DNA of 64,000 nucleotides from Streptomyces sp. BHT-5-2 (GCF_019774615.1 NZ_CP081497.1:1240001-1304000), one strand, 5' to 3'; numbered from the stretch's first letter, positions 1 through 8,379 are shown. Notes: a model not told the origin generated them from the letters alone. Numbers and translations: made by a program.

Positions 1-318
1 GAAGACGGCGTCACTGGACACGTGCACCAGCCGCGCTCCGTAACTAGCGGCGGCCATCGCCAGGTGGATCGCGCCGTCGGCCGTAGCGGCCCAATCAGCC
101 TTGCGATAGGCCGCGTTGATGACCACGTCCGGCCTGGACTCCCTGAGCACCGGTGCGATCTCCGAACTGCGGCGGAGGTCCATGGGCAGCCAGCGGATCC
201 CGCCGACGTCGCCGGCGCGGGTTGCGAAGGTCGCCGTCACGGTGTGCCCGGCTGCCTGCGCCTGCTTGCCCAACTCGCGGCCCAGGAAGCCGCTGCCGCC
301 TACGATCAGGATGTTCAT
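1..318 (-). CDS. RmlD-like NAD(P)-dependent sugar-nucleotide reductase, N-terminal part
   Basis: The gene runs off the left edge; only the first 106 codons are present, starting at the ATG at 316-318. The protein opens with the Rossmann motif MNILIVGGSGFLGREL, has a DVVINA beta-strand segment near residue 65, and ends at the edge in HVSSDAVF, the substrate-binding motif of the RmlD/extended SDR family (dTDP-4-dehydrorhamnose reductase type). It probably reduces a sugar nucleotide or a related substrate, but an NmrA-like or other extended SDR role cannot be excluded without the catalytic YxxxK region, which lies outside the window. The next gene on the same strand ends 110 bp upstream. Confidence 0.75.
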   Translation of the reverse strand, partial: MNILIVGGSGFLGRELGKQAQAAGHTVTATFATRAGDVGGIRWLPMDLRRSSEIAPVLRESRPDVVINAAYRKADWAATADGAIHLAMAAASYGARLVHVSSDAVF

Positions 319-428
319 GACCGGTCAGGGTAACCCGGTCCCCACCGGATCGGGGCTCGTCATCCGGGCAACTACGGCGGCGGCCGGTAGGTGCGGGTTG
401 TCCGACCGCCACCTGGGAGACTTCGGCT

Positions 429-1109
429 TCACCCAACGGCGGGTTGCGGATCCGCCGCGGCGAGGGCGACGGCCTCCCTGACGTTTTCCAGTGCGACTTC
501 CCTGGCCTGGTCGGTCATATGGGCCGGTCCGTAGGTGATCACGGGGGCGAGGGTCTGGTAGCCGACGAACTCCAGCATCCCGCGGTGGATATGGAAGAGG
601 AAGTCGTCGATCGAGCCCAGGGTGCCACCAGGCTGGAACGACTCGCCGGGTCCACCGGTCGTGACCAGGAGCATCGCCCGCTTCCCGGCGAGGGCTGCGT
701 TGTCGAACAGTCCGTAGTCCCCGCCGAAGACCCCGCCCATCACGAAGACCCGGTCCACCCATCCCTTGAGGATGGCCGGCAGCGAGAACCACCACAGCGG
801 GAACGAGAGCACCAGCAGATCAGCGGCGAGCAACCGATCGAGATGATCCTTGACCGTGGCGTCGAGCGTTCCGTCCTTCACGGCCCGCATCTGCTCGGCC
901 TGCGGCTTGAAGTGGCCTTCCACCGGCGCGAATTCCTCGCGGCCGAGGACCGGAGCCCAGGCGTCGGAGTAGAGGTCGAGGACGTCGACCCGGTACCCGG
1001 CGTCGCGCAGCGTCCGGGCCGCGGTGGTCATCTGGGCGGTGCTGAACGAAAGGGGCTCGGGGTGAGCGTGAACTATCAGGGCGGTGGGAGCAGCATCGAA
1101 GGTCGACAT
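429..1109 (-). CDS. NAD(P)H dehydrogenase (quinone), flavodoxin fold
   Basis: 226 residues with the layout of the NQO1/MdaB/KefF family: HAHPEPLSF near residue 14, which binds the FMN or FAD phosphate, FPLWWFSLPAILKGW at 103-117, and a TTGG turn near 151. The family performs two-electron reduction of quinones and nitro or azo compounds with NAD(P)H in the cytosol. The ATG at 1107-1109 follows GGAG-like sequence in the sense direction. The upstream stretch to the SRPBCC gene is about 90 bp and contains an ATCGA-rich patch that may hold a promoter or operator. No regulator is adjacent. The family call is firm; the physiological substrate is unknown. Confidence 0.9.
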   Translation of the reverse strand: MSTFDAAPTALIVHAHPEPLSFSTAQMTTAARTLRDAGYRVDVLDLYSDAWAPVLGREEFAPVEGHFKPQAEQMRAVKDGTLDATVKDHLDRLLAADLLVLSFPLWWFSLPAILKGWVDRVFVMGGVFGGDYGLFDNAALAGKRAMLLVTTGGPGESFQPGGTLGSIDDFLFHIHRGMLEFVGYQTLAPVITYGPAHMTDQAREVALENVREAVALAAADPQPAVG

Positions 1110-1201
1110 GAGGAGATCATATCGACGTATTCCGATGTGTCAATCGATGGGAGGAGCTGTGTGCAAGGGAGTTGGTGATTCCGCCGCCGGGACGACAAGC
1201 C

Positions 1202-1702
1202 TTACGAGGGCGACGCAGGCGCCTCTTCCAGATGGGCCTTGAGGCGGACGAGTGTGGTGCTGATGTGGGACCCGTTGGCTCCCATCCGGTCGCGTACACC
1301 GGTGACGAGGACGGCGGCGGGGATGAACCACAGGGGCACCCGCATCCAGTTGGTCTCGGTGACGGCGCAGCCCTCCTCGGTGGGCGCGATGTCGTACTGC
1401 CAGCGCGCGATGGGGAGGGCGAGAGGTGTCGCCGTGACCTCGTAGGCGAAGCGCAGGGACGGGGTTGCGTCGGTGACGCGGCACTGGGTGGTCCAGCGGC
1501 GCCGACCGTTGCGGTTCCAGCCCTGGAAGCGTGCGCCCACCGCGGCTCCGGTGCCACCGCCCAGCCAGCGGACGCGGTACGCCTCCTCGGTGAAGCGCAC
1601 CATGGCGATCGGATCGCTGACGACCGCGTATGCCTGGGCCGGGGTGGCACGGACCGTGACGGACCCGACGGCGGCAGGCTCGGGGAAGCGGGGTATGCGC
1701 AT
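1202..1702 (-). CDS. SRPBCC (START-like) family protein
   Basis: 166 residues. The N-terminal segment VGSVTVRATPAQAYAVVSDP is the first beta strand and helix of the SRPBCC hydrophobic-pocket fold (polyketide cyclase/dehydrase group). A helix near residues 127-160 (VPLWFIPAAVLV to RLKAHLEE) closes the fold. Such proteins bind lipids or aromatic molecules or act as cyclases; no catalytic residues can be assigned here. It lies upstream of and in the same direction as the quinone reductase gene, with a gap of about 90 bp, so co-transcription is possible. The ATG at 1702 is the first good start, about 8 nt after a GGAG-type site. Confidence 0.8.
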   Translation of the reverse strand: MRIPRFPEPAAVGSVTVRATPAQAYAVVSDPIAMVRFTEEAYRVRWLGGGTGAAVGARFQGWNRNGRRRWTTQCRVTDATPSLRFAYEVTATPLALPIARWQYDIAPTEEGCAVTETNWMRVPLWFIPAAVLVTGVRDRMGANGSHISTTLVRLKAHLEEAPASPS

Positions 1703-1882
1703 CGGTGTCTCCTCGGCTGACGTACTCGGCGATCACATCAGCGGGGTAGGCCCCCGTCAAGGCATTCACCGCAGCCGATGACGGGTCCGAACCCCCTGGG
1801 CGGAGGGGTGGGCAGGAGCGATGACTGGCGACTGGTCACCCGCGACGTGGATGTATGACGGAGCGGTCGCGGCCGACTGGGA

Positions 1883-2657
1883 TCAGGCTGCCGACTCGTG
1901 CTCGGGTGCGGGCGATGGTGAGCCGGCCCATCGGCGGAGGGCGGCTTCCAGGCCGGTGGCCGTGGTGCTGTCCGCGGTGTCGGCGGCCCAGGCGACGACG
2001 CCGTCCGGGCGTACCGACACCCCGGTCGGTGTCGCATGGTCGTCCCTCACGCTGCCGACTCGCCCGGTCCGAGCGGCCGCGGCGCGGGTGAACCCGCGGT
2101 CCGGAGTGTGGTCGAGCAGCAGGAACCCGCCGCCGTGACCGTGGTCCGCCAGGCGGGAGCCGTCTCTCAGCCGCAGGTCGGGGACGGGCCGGCCGGTCAG
2201 CGGATGGCCACCGGGCAGGTCGATGCGCTGGGTGGCCCCGGAGATCTTCCTGACCGCGTAGGTCGCGCCCTCCCGAGTGCTCAGCAGATCGGCGACGACC
2301 TCCCGGATCGCGGCCGACTTGGCGTCCCCGCGCAGCACGCCGGTCTGGGCCCGCGTCCGGTCCAGCACCCAGGCACCGAGCGGGCGACGTTCGGCTTCGT
2401 AGGTGTCGAGCAGCCCCTCGGGTGCCCACCCGGCGACCACGGCACCGAGCTTCCAGCCGAGGTTCATCGCGTCACCGACACCGAGATCGAGCCCCTGGCC
2501 GCCGAACGGCGTCGCCGGCCAGCAGCACCCGCCCCGAGCGGTAGGCCGCGGCCTGGCGGGCGTTGCCCGTACAGCGGGTCGCGGCACCGCGCAGCGCGGT
2601 CAGTGTGACGTCGGTGCCCGAGACCCGGCGCAGACTGGTCTGCAACTCCTCCAGGGC
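1883..2657 (-). pseudogene. Decayed FAD-dependent aromatic monooxygenase (C-terminal part)
   Basis: Two reading frames together encode the second half of a PHBH-type (PgaE/rifampicin-monooxygenase-like) flavoprotein. One frame, about 2657 down to 2505, has LEELQTSLRRVSG and YRSGRVLLAGDA; the other continues GGQGLDLGVGDAMNLGWKL and runs to the stop at 1883. Where the family normally reads GDAAHVHSPFGGQG, the sequence jumps from GDA straight to FGGQG in another frame, so about 17 nt were deleted at 2505-2512. The FAD-binding N-terminal half (GxGxxG and DG motifs) is missing altogether, and sequence upstream of about 2657 does not resemble the family. The thioredoxin-like C-terminal region is still present. 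It cannot make an active enzyme. Confidence 0.8.
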
Positions 2658-2843
2658 CCTGGTTCTCCCCGCCCCTGCCGACCAATGGAACCGGCCAACG
2701 CCCTTGAGGCGTCCCACAGTTGCCGAATGGCGAGAAAGCGAGTAATCCATCCGAATAGCGACTGAGCGAGTGATCGGCTGCGTGCCCGAGCCGGTCAACG
2801 CACCTGAAGTCGCCGACAAATAAGCTCTGTTGAGGAGGAATCT

Positions 2844-3029
2844 GTGGCCAAGCGTCGGAAGGTGTCCCGCAGGTTGAAGTACGGTTCCGGTCGCTCACGC
2901 CCCGAGCTGAGCCCGGATGACTTCACCGACGAGGGCAACGATGAGGGCGGCCAGGCTGGGGTGCGCGAGCCACGAACACCACTGCCCAACGCCCCGGGCC
3001 CGGTGGCCCTGGAGCCTCCCACGGACTGA
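2844..3029 (+). CDS. Small hypothetical protein, basic N-terminus and acidic/Pro-rich C-terminus
   Basis: 61 codons starting at GTG 2844, with a very strong Shine-Dalgarno (GAGGAGGAA, 2832-2840) just upstream; that site is the main reason to accept the gene. The protein starts MAKRRKVSRRLKYGSG (basic) and then turns acidic (ELSPDDFTDEGNDEGG). There is no signal peptide, membrane segment or known motif. It could be a real nucleic-acid-binding small protein or the head of a gene truncated when the decayed genes on either side were lost. I do not recognise it. Confidence 0.4.
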   Translation: MAKRRKVSRRLKYGSGRSRPELSPDDFTDEGNDEGGQAGVREPRTPLPNAPGPVALEPPTD

Positions 3030-3419
3030 GCCTGCGGACGACGCGGTAGAGCGCCGGGGACGGGGGACGAGGATGACGGGGATGGCGGACGCACCAGACG
3101 TGAGGCGTGCGGACGAGGCCGCGAAGACCGGCAAGGCGGGCGAGGTCGACGGGCGGATCGCACCGCTGGACTGGCGGGTGCTCGCCGTCACAGGGGCGAC
3201 TGCGCAACCATGCGTGACGCCCCACCACCGCGACAGGGATCGAGGTAGGGATGGACCGACGGCATGCCGCATCCGCGCGCCTCGTCAGGCAACTTCGCCC
3301 CGTCCCGTCCCGCCCCGCGACCGCAGCCCGCAACTGCCTCGTCCCGTCTCCCACACGTCCAGGCGAGACTTCCCCGACTGACGCGGTCACGCGGAAGCCG
3401 ACGTCACAGGTTGGTACGC
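3030..3419 (+). other. Stretch without a supportable gene
   Basis: No reading frame here has a recognisable family, credible start site and normal codon pattern together. A frame from ATG 3074 reads MTGMADAPDVRRADEAAK and then becomes Arg/Pro-rich low-complexity sequence. The stretch lies between two decayed genes and may be degraded coding DNA. Confidence 0.4.
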
Positions 3420-4027
3420 GTGGTGACTACTGGATCAGGTGCGTCTACCGCATCACAAGAAACGTTCCTGCGGGACTTCCACGCCGAGCACCCTGCGGTG
3501 ACGACGGAGGCGTTCAGCCGTGGCCGTGCTCCGGACGGTCGGTCCAGTTATGAGACCTTGCGTGATCGAGTCGCTGGAAGCCGGTGTGTGCTGGACCTCG
3601 GGTGTGGCGATGGCCTGCTGCTGGAACTGCTGGCCCGGACCGACGGACGGCAACTGGCGGGGCTGGACCTGTCCGCGGAGTCGCTGAGGCTGGCACGAAG
3701 GCGACCTCAGCTCTCCCGGGCGAGGCTGGAACAGGGCCGAGCGCAAGACCTTCCCTTTCCCGACGCAGTCGTGAGGGGCTCGACGAAATCCTCGGGCCAG
3801 TCGGCTTCGCGGAGACGGAGTGGGAGACGGTCCCCATCGATCCCAGTGGCCCGGTGGAGCAGGTCTGGGCGCTCGTGTCCGGCCTCCATGACCTTGGTCC
3901 CTTCGACCGGGCAATGGTCGAGAAGCTGCGCCAGCCCTTCTTCACGGAGACGAGAGAACTCACCACGCCGAGCGGACGTGTGCCCTGTGCATTCAAGGTA
4001 CATCTGGTGACAGCACCTCTTCGGTGA
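3420..4027 (+). pseudogene. SAM-dependent methyltransferase with internal deletion
   Basis: The first part (GTG 3420 to about 3765) encodes a class I methyltransferase start: ETFLRDFHAEHP, the SAM-binding motif VLDLGCGDGLLLELL, LAGLDLSAESL and ARLEQGRAQDLPFPDA. The frame then breaks at about 3765-3785 and the C-terminal part resumes in the +2 frame as EGLDEILGPVGFAETEW through FDRAMVEKLRQPFF to the stop at 4027. About 60-80 residues that normally lie between motif III and the C-terminal strands are absent, so this is an internal deletion with frameshift rather than a single-base error. The target of the original enzyme cannot be told. Confidence 0.8.
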
Positions 4028-4152
4028 AAATGGCGGCAGGTCATTTCGCCTGCGCTCCGGCGGGATTTCGGCCTCAGCCGAAAGAGGCCCACCGGCGGTG
4101 GCCGATGGGCCTCAAGGAGGGGTTGTGGTGCGCGCGACGTATCCGTATCAGA

Positions 4153-4344
4153 TCAGAGCGGAATTCCGAGGACGCTCCAATTGACCGGGGTGCCACTGTC
4201 GGTGAGGAGCTCGCTGAGGGGCATCTTGATATGCGATTGGATCGGGGTGCCGTCCTTCGGAGTGGCCACGGCCGACACCGGCATGGCGCCAAGAAGCACA
4301 GTCACCAGCGCGAGCCCGAAGAGCGTGCGACGCGTATTTTTCAT
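4153..4344 (-). CDS. Small secreted peptide (63 aa), unknown function
   Basis: Starts at ATG 4342-4344 with MKNTRRTLFGLALVTVLLG, a classical Sec signal peptide (KNTRR n-region, hydrophobic core, MPVSAVA cleavage near residue 27), leaving a mature peptide of about 36 residues that contains SHIKMPLSELL and ends PVNWSVLGIPL. There are no cysteines. The frame is open further upstream to 4566, but only the internal ATG gives a signal peptide. Small exported peptides of unknown role are common in Streptomyces; two more occur in this window (6089-6283 and 33215-33460), without obvious sequence similarity to this one. Confidence 0.65.
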   Translation of the reverse strand: MKNTRRTLFGLALVTVLLGAMPVSAVATPKDGTPIQSHIKMPLSELLTDSGTPVNWSVLGIPL

Positions 4345-4408
4345 GCCGTGCCAACGACTCGACGGTATCGACGTCACCATAAGGAGCCCCCACCTTAGGC
4401 CGGTTGGG

Positions 4409-4918
4409 CTATCGCCGCTGGCCGGTCGGCCGCCTTCCGAGGCCGAACCCGAACACCATGCCGGGCCAGCCGGTATCCGGAAATCCGTCGTCGAGTGCTT
4501 CGCTGATCGCCCGCTCTTCGTAGCTGAAGTGGGATTCCATGATGGCTGCCAGGCCGTCAAGCTCACGGCCGATCGTTTCCAATGCCGGACCGTGCAACCC
4601 GACGGCTCGCTCGGCGAGTTCGCGCACCCGGGACAAGATCGAGGCGATCATTTCGTGATCCTCGACCAGCTTCGCAACCGTCGTGGTGAGATCCGGGCGC
4701 TCTCGCAGCAATTGCGAGAACATCCCGTCGTCCTCACCCTTGTGGTGCGCGGTCAGCGAAGCACAGAAGGCCAGACAGTGGGTGAGAAGCACGTCGTCGT
4801 TCAATTCTCGGCGTCCGAGACCGTTCCTGATCTCGTCGACCTGGTGGAGGAGTTCCTGATGCGTTTGCGCGAGCTGTCGGCTCAAGGCGATTACGCGGTC
4901 GCCGTCGTGGGAGGCCAT
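4409..4918 (-). CDS. Hemerythrin/HHE domain protein
   Basis: 169 residues from ATG 4918 (AAGGGA about 10 nt upstream); an in-frame GTG at 4975 would add 19 residues with no family similarity. The helical bundle carries the metal-ligand pattern of the HHE family: TAHHKGEDDGMF, LVEDHEMI and MESHFSYEERAI supply the His and Glu/Asp ligands of a di-iron site. Members bind oxygen or NO or buffer iron; in actinobacteria many are linked to oxidative stress. It is cytosolic with no signal peptide. It is followed 65 bp later on the same strand by the small secreted peptide gene. Confidence 0.85.
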   Translation of the reverse strand: MASHDGDRVIALSRQLAQTHQELLHQVDEIRNGLGRRELNDDVLLTHCLAFCASLTAHHKGEDDGMFSQLLRERPDLTTTVAKLVEDHEMIASILSRVRELAERAVGLHGPALETIGRELDGLAAIMESHFSYEERAISEALDDGFPDTGWPGMVFGFGLGRRPTGQRR

Positions 4919-5066
4919 CGATGGCGGTCCCTTCGATTCCGCACCTCCATGCCTGACGCAGTCCGTCACCGGCACGCGATGCTGGCATTATCTGACCATG
5001 CGGAGGACGGGACGGCAAGCACGGCTGTCCACGCCGGGCCGTCGCACCAGTGGAGTCGGGGTGTCC

Positions 5067-5585
5067 ATGGCAGTTCATGAGGGCGGTGTCGGGGGCTTTG
5101 AGGTCTGTACGGGCACGGAACCTTCCGAATGGTGGGAGAACGAGGAGCGAGCGGGGCAGCTCGAAGCTGCCGTGGAGGGACTGCGGCAAATCCGCCGCCT
5201 GGCCAACGTGGGTGTGTCGCAGCCGGCGGCGCTACCCGCCGAGTGGGAGCGCCGCCAACCACTGCGCGCCGTCAGTCTCCTGCTGGAGGCGGGAAGGATC
5301 GTCCCGGCCGCCGTCGACCGGTCCGGCGCGGTGACCAGAAAGGGCTACCGGACGAGCCCGGCGACCGATGGTGGGGATGGACGGGATGGTCGGGACGGAG
5401 GGGGCGGCGGTCGGGTGCGCGTGGAGTGGGTCGGCCCGCGGGGGAGCGGAGCCCGCTACGAGGAACACGAGCAACTTACTTGCTGTGCCTCGGCGTTGCG
5501 GCTGTGGGGATTCGACGCACTGATGGTCAAGGGACCTGGCCGACGCTGGCACTTGGAAGTCGAACCTCGTCCGCGCGGACGCTGA
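5067..5585 (+). CDS. Hypothetical protein with Trp-rich N-terminus
   Basis: 172 residues from ATG 5067, which follows GGAGTCGGGG. An in-frame ATG at 4998 overlaps the promoter of the divergent hemerythrin gene and gives a basic tail, so the later start is preferred. Visible parts are an N-terminal helix region with EWWENEERAGQLEAAVEGL, a Gly/Asp-rich linker (GGDGRDGRDGGGGG) at about residues 102-115, and a compact C-terminal part, RVRVEWVGPRGSGARYEEHEQL to WHLEVEPRPRG, that looks beta-rich. No family recognised. Confidence 0.55.
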   Translation: MAVHEGGVGGFEVCTGTEPSEWWENEERAGQLEAAVEGLRQIRRLANVGVSQPAALPAEWERRQPLRAVSLLLEAGRIVPAAVDRSGAVTRKGYRTSPATDGGDGRDGRDGGGGGRVRVEWVGPRGSGARYEEHEQLTCCASALRLWGFDALMVKGPGRRWHLEVEPRPRGR

Positions 5586-6088
5586 GGCGATACGAGAATC
5601 TGTTGGCTGCAGCGGCCATCGCGCACCGCCCGCGAACAACCTTGGTCGTGGGGGAGCAAGTTGGGCCGCTCCGTGAGGAGCGCGATAATTTCGGCAAATT
5701 AACCTATAGCTGCACTGGGAGTGCGGCGTCACCGTTCCGGTGTGGGTGCGGCGGCGAGGGGCTGGGGTGCCGGTCGCTCCACCGTCATTCTCAACTTCTG
5801 GAAGCTGTAACGGAGTTGATTGAGCTCTGCGGCCGTTCAGAGGAAGCTGCGGGCGCGTCTCCCGTGCCTGGAGTTGCCCGGGGTGGACTCTCGCGGGCTC
5901 ACTCGGGAAGCTCTCCCTAGGCGTGTCCGGCGGGCCGCTGACCAGGTCTGCCCGTATTGTCAACCACGGACCGGAGAGTGGTCGATTCATCGCATCCACC
6001 GGGTGGATTCGCTCTTGCAGACATGTCGCTGCGGGCCAGACGCGGCGGCGTTACCCAGCACCCCGTTACCTGCCGTAGGAGGAACGCC
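5586..6088 (+). other. Non-coding stretch upstream of the small secreted peptide
   Basis: No supportable gene. A lower-GC patch at about 5686-5716 (ATAATTTCGGCAAATTAACC then TATAGC) stands out against the GC-rich background and could hold a promoter, but it lies about 370 bp upstream of the next start. Confidence 0.35.
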
Positions 6089-6283
6089 ATGCCCCGTAGC
6101 AGTCGCCGAGCCGTGTCCGTCGTCGTCGGAGCTGTTGCGCTCGTCGGACTCGTGGCTCCTCAAGCCAGCGCCGACGAGGCCGCCAGCCCGGTCAAGAGGG
6201 TCATCACGAAGCTGGGCTTTCCGACGGGGAACGTCGACAACCTCGTGATCGATGCCGCCGGCGCCGCCAGCGATCTCGTCTGA
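6089..6283 (+). CDS. Small secreted peptide (64 aa), unknown function
   Basis: ATG 6089 sits behind a perfect AGGAGGAA site at 6077-6084. The peptide has a Sec signal (RSSRRAVSVVVGAVALVGL, cleavage near PQASA at about residue 28) and a mature part of about 36 residues: DEAASPVKRVITKLGF, then PTGNVDNLVIDAAGAASDLV. There are no cysteines or aromatic clusters. The strong ribosome-binding site and the following terminator show that it is an independent transcription unit. The N-terminal amphipathic character could fit a membrane-active peptide, but that is speculation. Confidence 0.75.
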   Translation: MPRSSRRAVSVVVGAVALVGLVAPQASADEAASPVKRVITKLGFPTGNVDNLVIDAAGAASDLV

Positions 6284-6309
6284 CTGCGTCCCGTGAGGGC
6301 GTGAACGGC

Positions 6310-6344
6310 CGCGGGGCGGGGCAGTGAGACTGCCCCGCCCCGCG
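6310..6344. terminator. Strong bidirectional stem-loop between convergent genes
   Basis: A perfect 14-bp GC stem (6310-6323 with 6331-6344) and a 7-nt loop GTGAGAC. It separates the small secreted peptide gene from the convergent ABC-F gene and can serve both. Confidence 0.85.
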
Positions 6345-6400
6345 TCGGTGAGGTCGTGCCGTTGTTGCCGGTTCTGCAACCGCCGGGGAAGCGAAGCCGG

Positions 6401-8050
6401 TCAGTGCCTGCGGCCGCGGTGGAGTTCCAGTCGCTCTCCCGGGAACCGTTGGCGGAAGCCGCGGTCGTGCGAGACCGCTACGACTGCCCCGGGGAATGCC
6501 GCGAGCGCGGCCTCCAGGTCCTCGACCAGGTCGAGCGCGATGTGATTGGTCGGCTCGTCCAGTATGAGCAGGTCCGCGGGCCGGGTTATCAGGTGCGCGA
6601 TCTGCAACCGTCGTTGCTGCCCCGCGGACAGGGCCGCGACCGGGACGTGTAGGTCCTCCGCGCGGAACAGGCCCAGGGCCAGCAGTTGTTCGGCGTACTC
6701 CTCCTCAGGCGGACCGGGCCGGCCGACAGCGAACGCGGAGAGCAGCGGCAGGCGTGTGCAGTGCATGGGTGGTTCCTGCGGCAGGTATCCGATCCGGGCG
6801 GCGCGGCGTACCGTGCCGGTATCCGGTTCCAGGTCGCCAGCGAGGATGCGCAGCAGTGTTGTCTTGCCTGCGCCGTTCTCGCCCGTGACCAGGAGTCGCT
6901 GCCCGTGCCTGATGGCCAACGGCCCGGCCAGACACAAGCGTTGGCCGACCGCGACGGTGTCGAGCTCGACGAGCGGGCGGTCGACGGGAAGCTCGCCGCC
7001 TGATGCCGGCAGTGCGACCGTGAACCGTAGCGGTTCCGGCGGTGCCGCCACGGGGTTGCGCTGCAGAAGAGCCAGCCGTTCCCGGACGGCCCGCACCTGA
7101 CCGCCGAGCTTCGCCTCGTGCGACCGGCGGTGCTTGCCGAAGCCCTGGCGCGGGTCCTTGCCGGTGATGGCCAGTCGCTTTCCGGCGGCCTGGAGGAGCT
7201 CCTCGGTACGGGCGACGTCCCGAAGCCAGTCCGCGTGTGCCTGTTCCGCGCGGATTCGGGCGGCGGCCTTGGCGGTGCGGTAGCCGGCCCATCCGTCACC
7301 GTACCGGCGCACCGTACGCGCATCCCGGTCGACCTCCAGGATCGTGGTCGCGATGCGATCCAGGAGGCCGCGGTCGTGGGTGACCGCGATGACGGTGCCG
7401 CGGTGCGCACGCAGGTGCTCCGCGAGCCAGCGCACGGCCGATGAGTCCAGGTGGTTCGTCGGTTCGTCGAGCAGCAGCAACTCGGGGGCGGCGGCCAGGA
7501 CGCAGGCGAGCGCGAGCCGCGACCGCTCACCGCCGGAGAGTGAGCCGAGTACCCGGTCGCGGCTGATCCCGGCCAGGCCGAGCCCGTGCATGGTCGCGTC
7601 GACCCGGGCGTCCGCCTCGTAGCCGCCACGATCCTGATAGGCCATCAACAGCTCGCCGTACGCGGAGAGTTCGTCCGGGGATGCGTCGCCCAGACGCTGT
7701 TCTGCCGCACGGATTCGGTGTTCCATGTCGCGCAGGTCGCTCAGGGCGTGGTCGACGGCGTCCTGCACGGTGCGGTCCGGACCGAGGCCGAGGGTCTGGG
7801 TGAGGTGGCCGGAGCCGCCTGGAAAACTGACGGTGATCTCCCCGGCGTCCGGCTCCTCGGTCCTGGCGAGCAACCGCAGCAGGGTGGACTTGCCGGAGCC
7901 GTTCTCGCCGATGACGGCGGCCTTCTCGCCCGGGCGGACGGTGAAGGAGACCTGGTCGAGGACGGTCCGGGTGCCGTAGGACTTGGTGATGTGCTGGACG
8001 GACAGCTGGGCCACGGCAGCGGGCACAGTGGTATGGGCGCGTTCGCGCAT
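6401..8050 (-). CDS. ABC-F family ribosome-protection ATPase (antibiotic resistance type)
   Basis: 549 residues from ATG 8050. Two nucleotide-binding domains without membrane segments: Walker A GENGSGKST (about 48-56), signature SLSGGERSRLAL, Walker B LLLLDEPTNHLD; then an inter-domain linker rich in Arg/Lys/Ala (about 265-345), Walker A GENGAGKTT, signature LSAGQQRRL and LLILDEPTNH. This is the ABC-F architecture, and the layout is closest to actinobacterial ARE proteins such as TlrC, SrmB and VarM, which displace macrolide-, lincosamide- or streptogramin-type drugs from the 50S exit tunnel. An upstream in-frame extension to 8152 is rejected because it overlaps a leader peptide and begins far from a good RBS. 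Regulation probably works through the leader at 8118-8141. Which drug it protects from is not visible. Confidence 0.9.
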   Translation of the reverse strand: MRERAHTTVPAAVAQLSVQHITKSYGTRTVLDQVSFTVRPGEKAAVIGENGSGKSTLLRLLARTEEPDAGEITVSFPGGSGHLTQTLGLGPDRTVQDAVDHALSDLRDMEHRIRAAEQRLGDASPDELSAYGELLMAYQDRGGYEADARVDATMHGLGLAGISRDRVLGSLSGGERSRLALACVLAAAPELLLLDEPTNHLDSSAVRWLAEHLRAHRGTVIAVTHDRGLLDRIATTILEVDRDARTVRRYGDGWAGYRTAKAAARIRAEQAHADWLRDVARTEELLQAAGKRLAITGKDPRQGFGKHRRSHEAKLGGQVRAVRERLALLQRNPVAAPPEPLRFTVALPASGGELPVDRPLVELDTVAVGQRLCLAGPLAIRHGQRLLVTGENGAGKTTLLRILAGDLEPDTGTVRRAARIGYLPQEPPMHCTRLPLLSAFAVGRPGPPEEEYAEQLLALGLFRAEDLHVPVAALSAGQQRRLQIAHLITRPADLLILDEPTNHIALDLVEDLEAALAAFPGAVVAVSHDRGFRQRFPGERLELHRGRRH

Positions 8051-8128
8051 GTGACTTTCCCTGAGAGTGCGAAGTGTCCACGGGCAGCAGAAACGGCGGC
8101 GTCGGCCGTGCCCGGACTCAGAGGAAGT
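8048..8128 (-). promoter_or_regulatory. Probable translational attenuator of the ABC-F gene
   Basis: Reading in the sense direction, the last codons and stop of the leader (TTCCTCTGAG) are complementary to the ABC-F ribosome-binding region (CTCAGGGAA), giving 9 pairs with one bulged T. A second possible hairpin pairs GTCCGGGCA just after the leader stop with TGCCCGTGGAC before the RBS. A ribosome stalled on the leader would open the first pairing and free the RBS. The structure is deduced by eye. Confidence 0.5.
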
Positions 8129-8141
8129 AGAAGAAAGCCAT
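8118..8141 (-). CDS. Seven-codon leader peptide of the ABC-F gene
   Basis: ATG at 8139-8141 opens the frame MAFFYFL followed by TGA. A TATGGT hexamer lies at about -14 to -9 relative to its ATG, so the message may be leaderless. The aromatic-rich peptide is the kind that stalls ribosomes in the presence of exit-tunnel antibiotics. Its position 68 bp before the ABC-F start fits an attenuator. Confidence 0.55.
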   Translation of the reverse strand: MAFFYFL

Positions 8142-8334
8142 GCCGTCACCATAACAAGGCGCTTCGGTTGCCCGATGGCACTGGTTGCGCCGGCAAGCGG
8201 CTGCTGCTCAGTCCGTGGTTGCTCACGGTGCGACCATCACCGGCGTGGCGTCCTCGACCGGCCGGAGGGAGCCGGCCTGGTGTGGCTCAAGCGGCGCGTG
8301 GTTGCATCTGTCGGCTTGTGAGGGTCGGAAAGCT

Positions 8335-8379
8335 TCCGTCCGGTCGGATATATCTTCCGTGGTACTCCGATCGGACGGA
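8335..8379 (+). promoter_or_regulatory. 14-bp inverted repeat in the promoter of the Met/His-rich membrane protein
   Basis: TCCGTCCGGTCGGA (8335-8348) and TCCGATCGGACGGA (8366-8379) are complementary with one mismatch and are separated by 17 nt that contain TATATC, a possible -10 element. The centre is 46 bp upstream of the ATG at 8403. It could be a regulator operator overlapping the promoter or an RNA hairpin. Confidence 0.5.

Noticed and set aside
3074..3381. Possible gene from ATG 3074 (MTGMADAPDVRRADEAAK)
   Set aside because: No RBS, and the translation becomes Arg/Pro-rich low complexity; no family.
8051..8152. Longer N-terminus of the ABC-F protein
   Set aside because: It would overlap the leader peptide and adds residues absent from the family; ATG 8050 fits the fold start.
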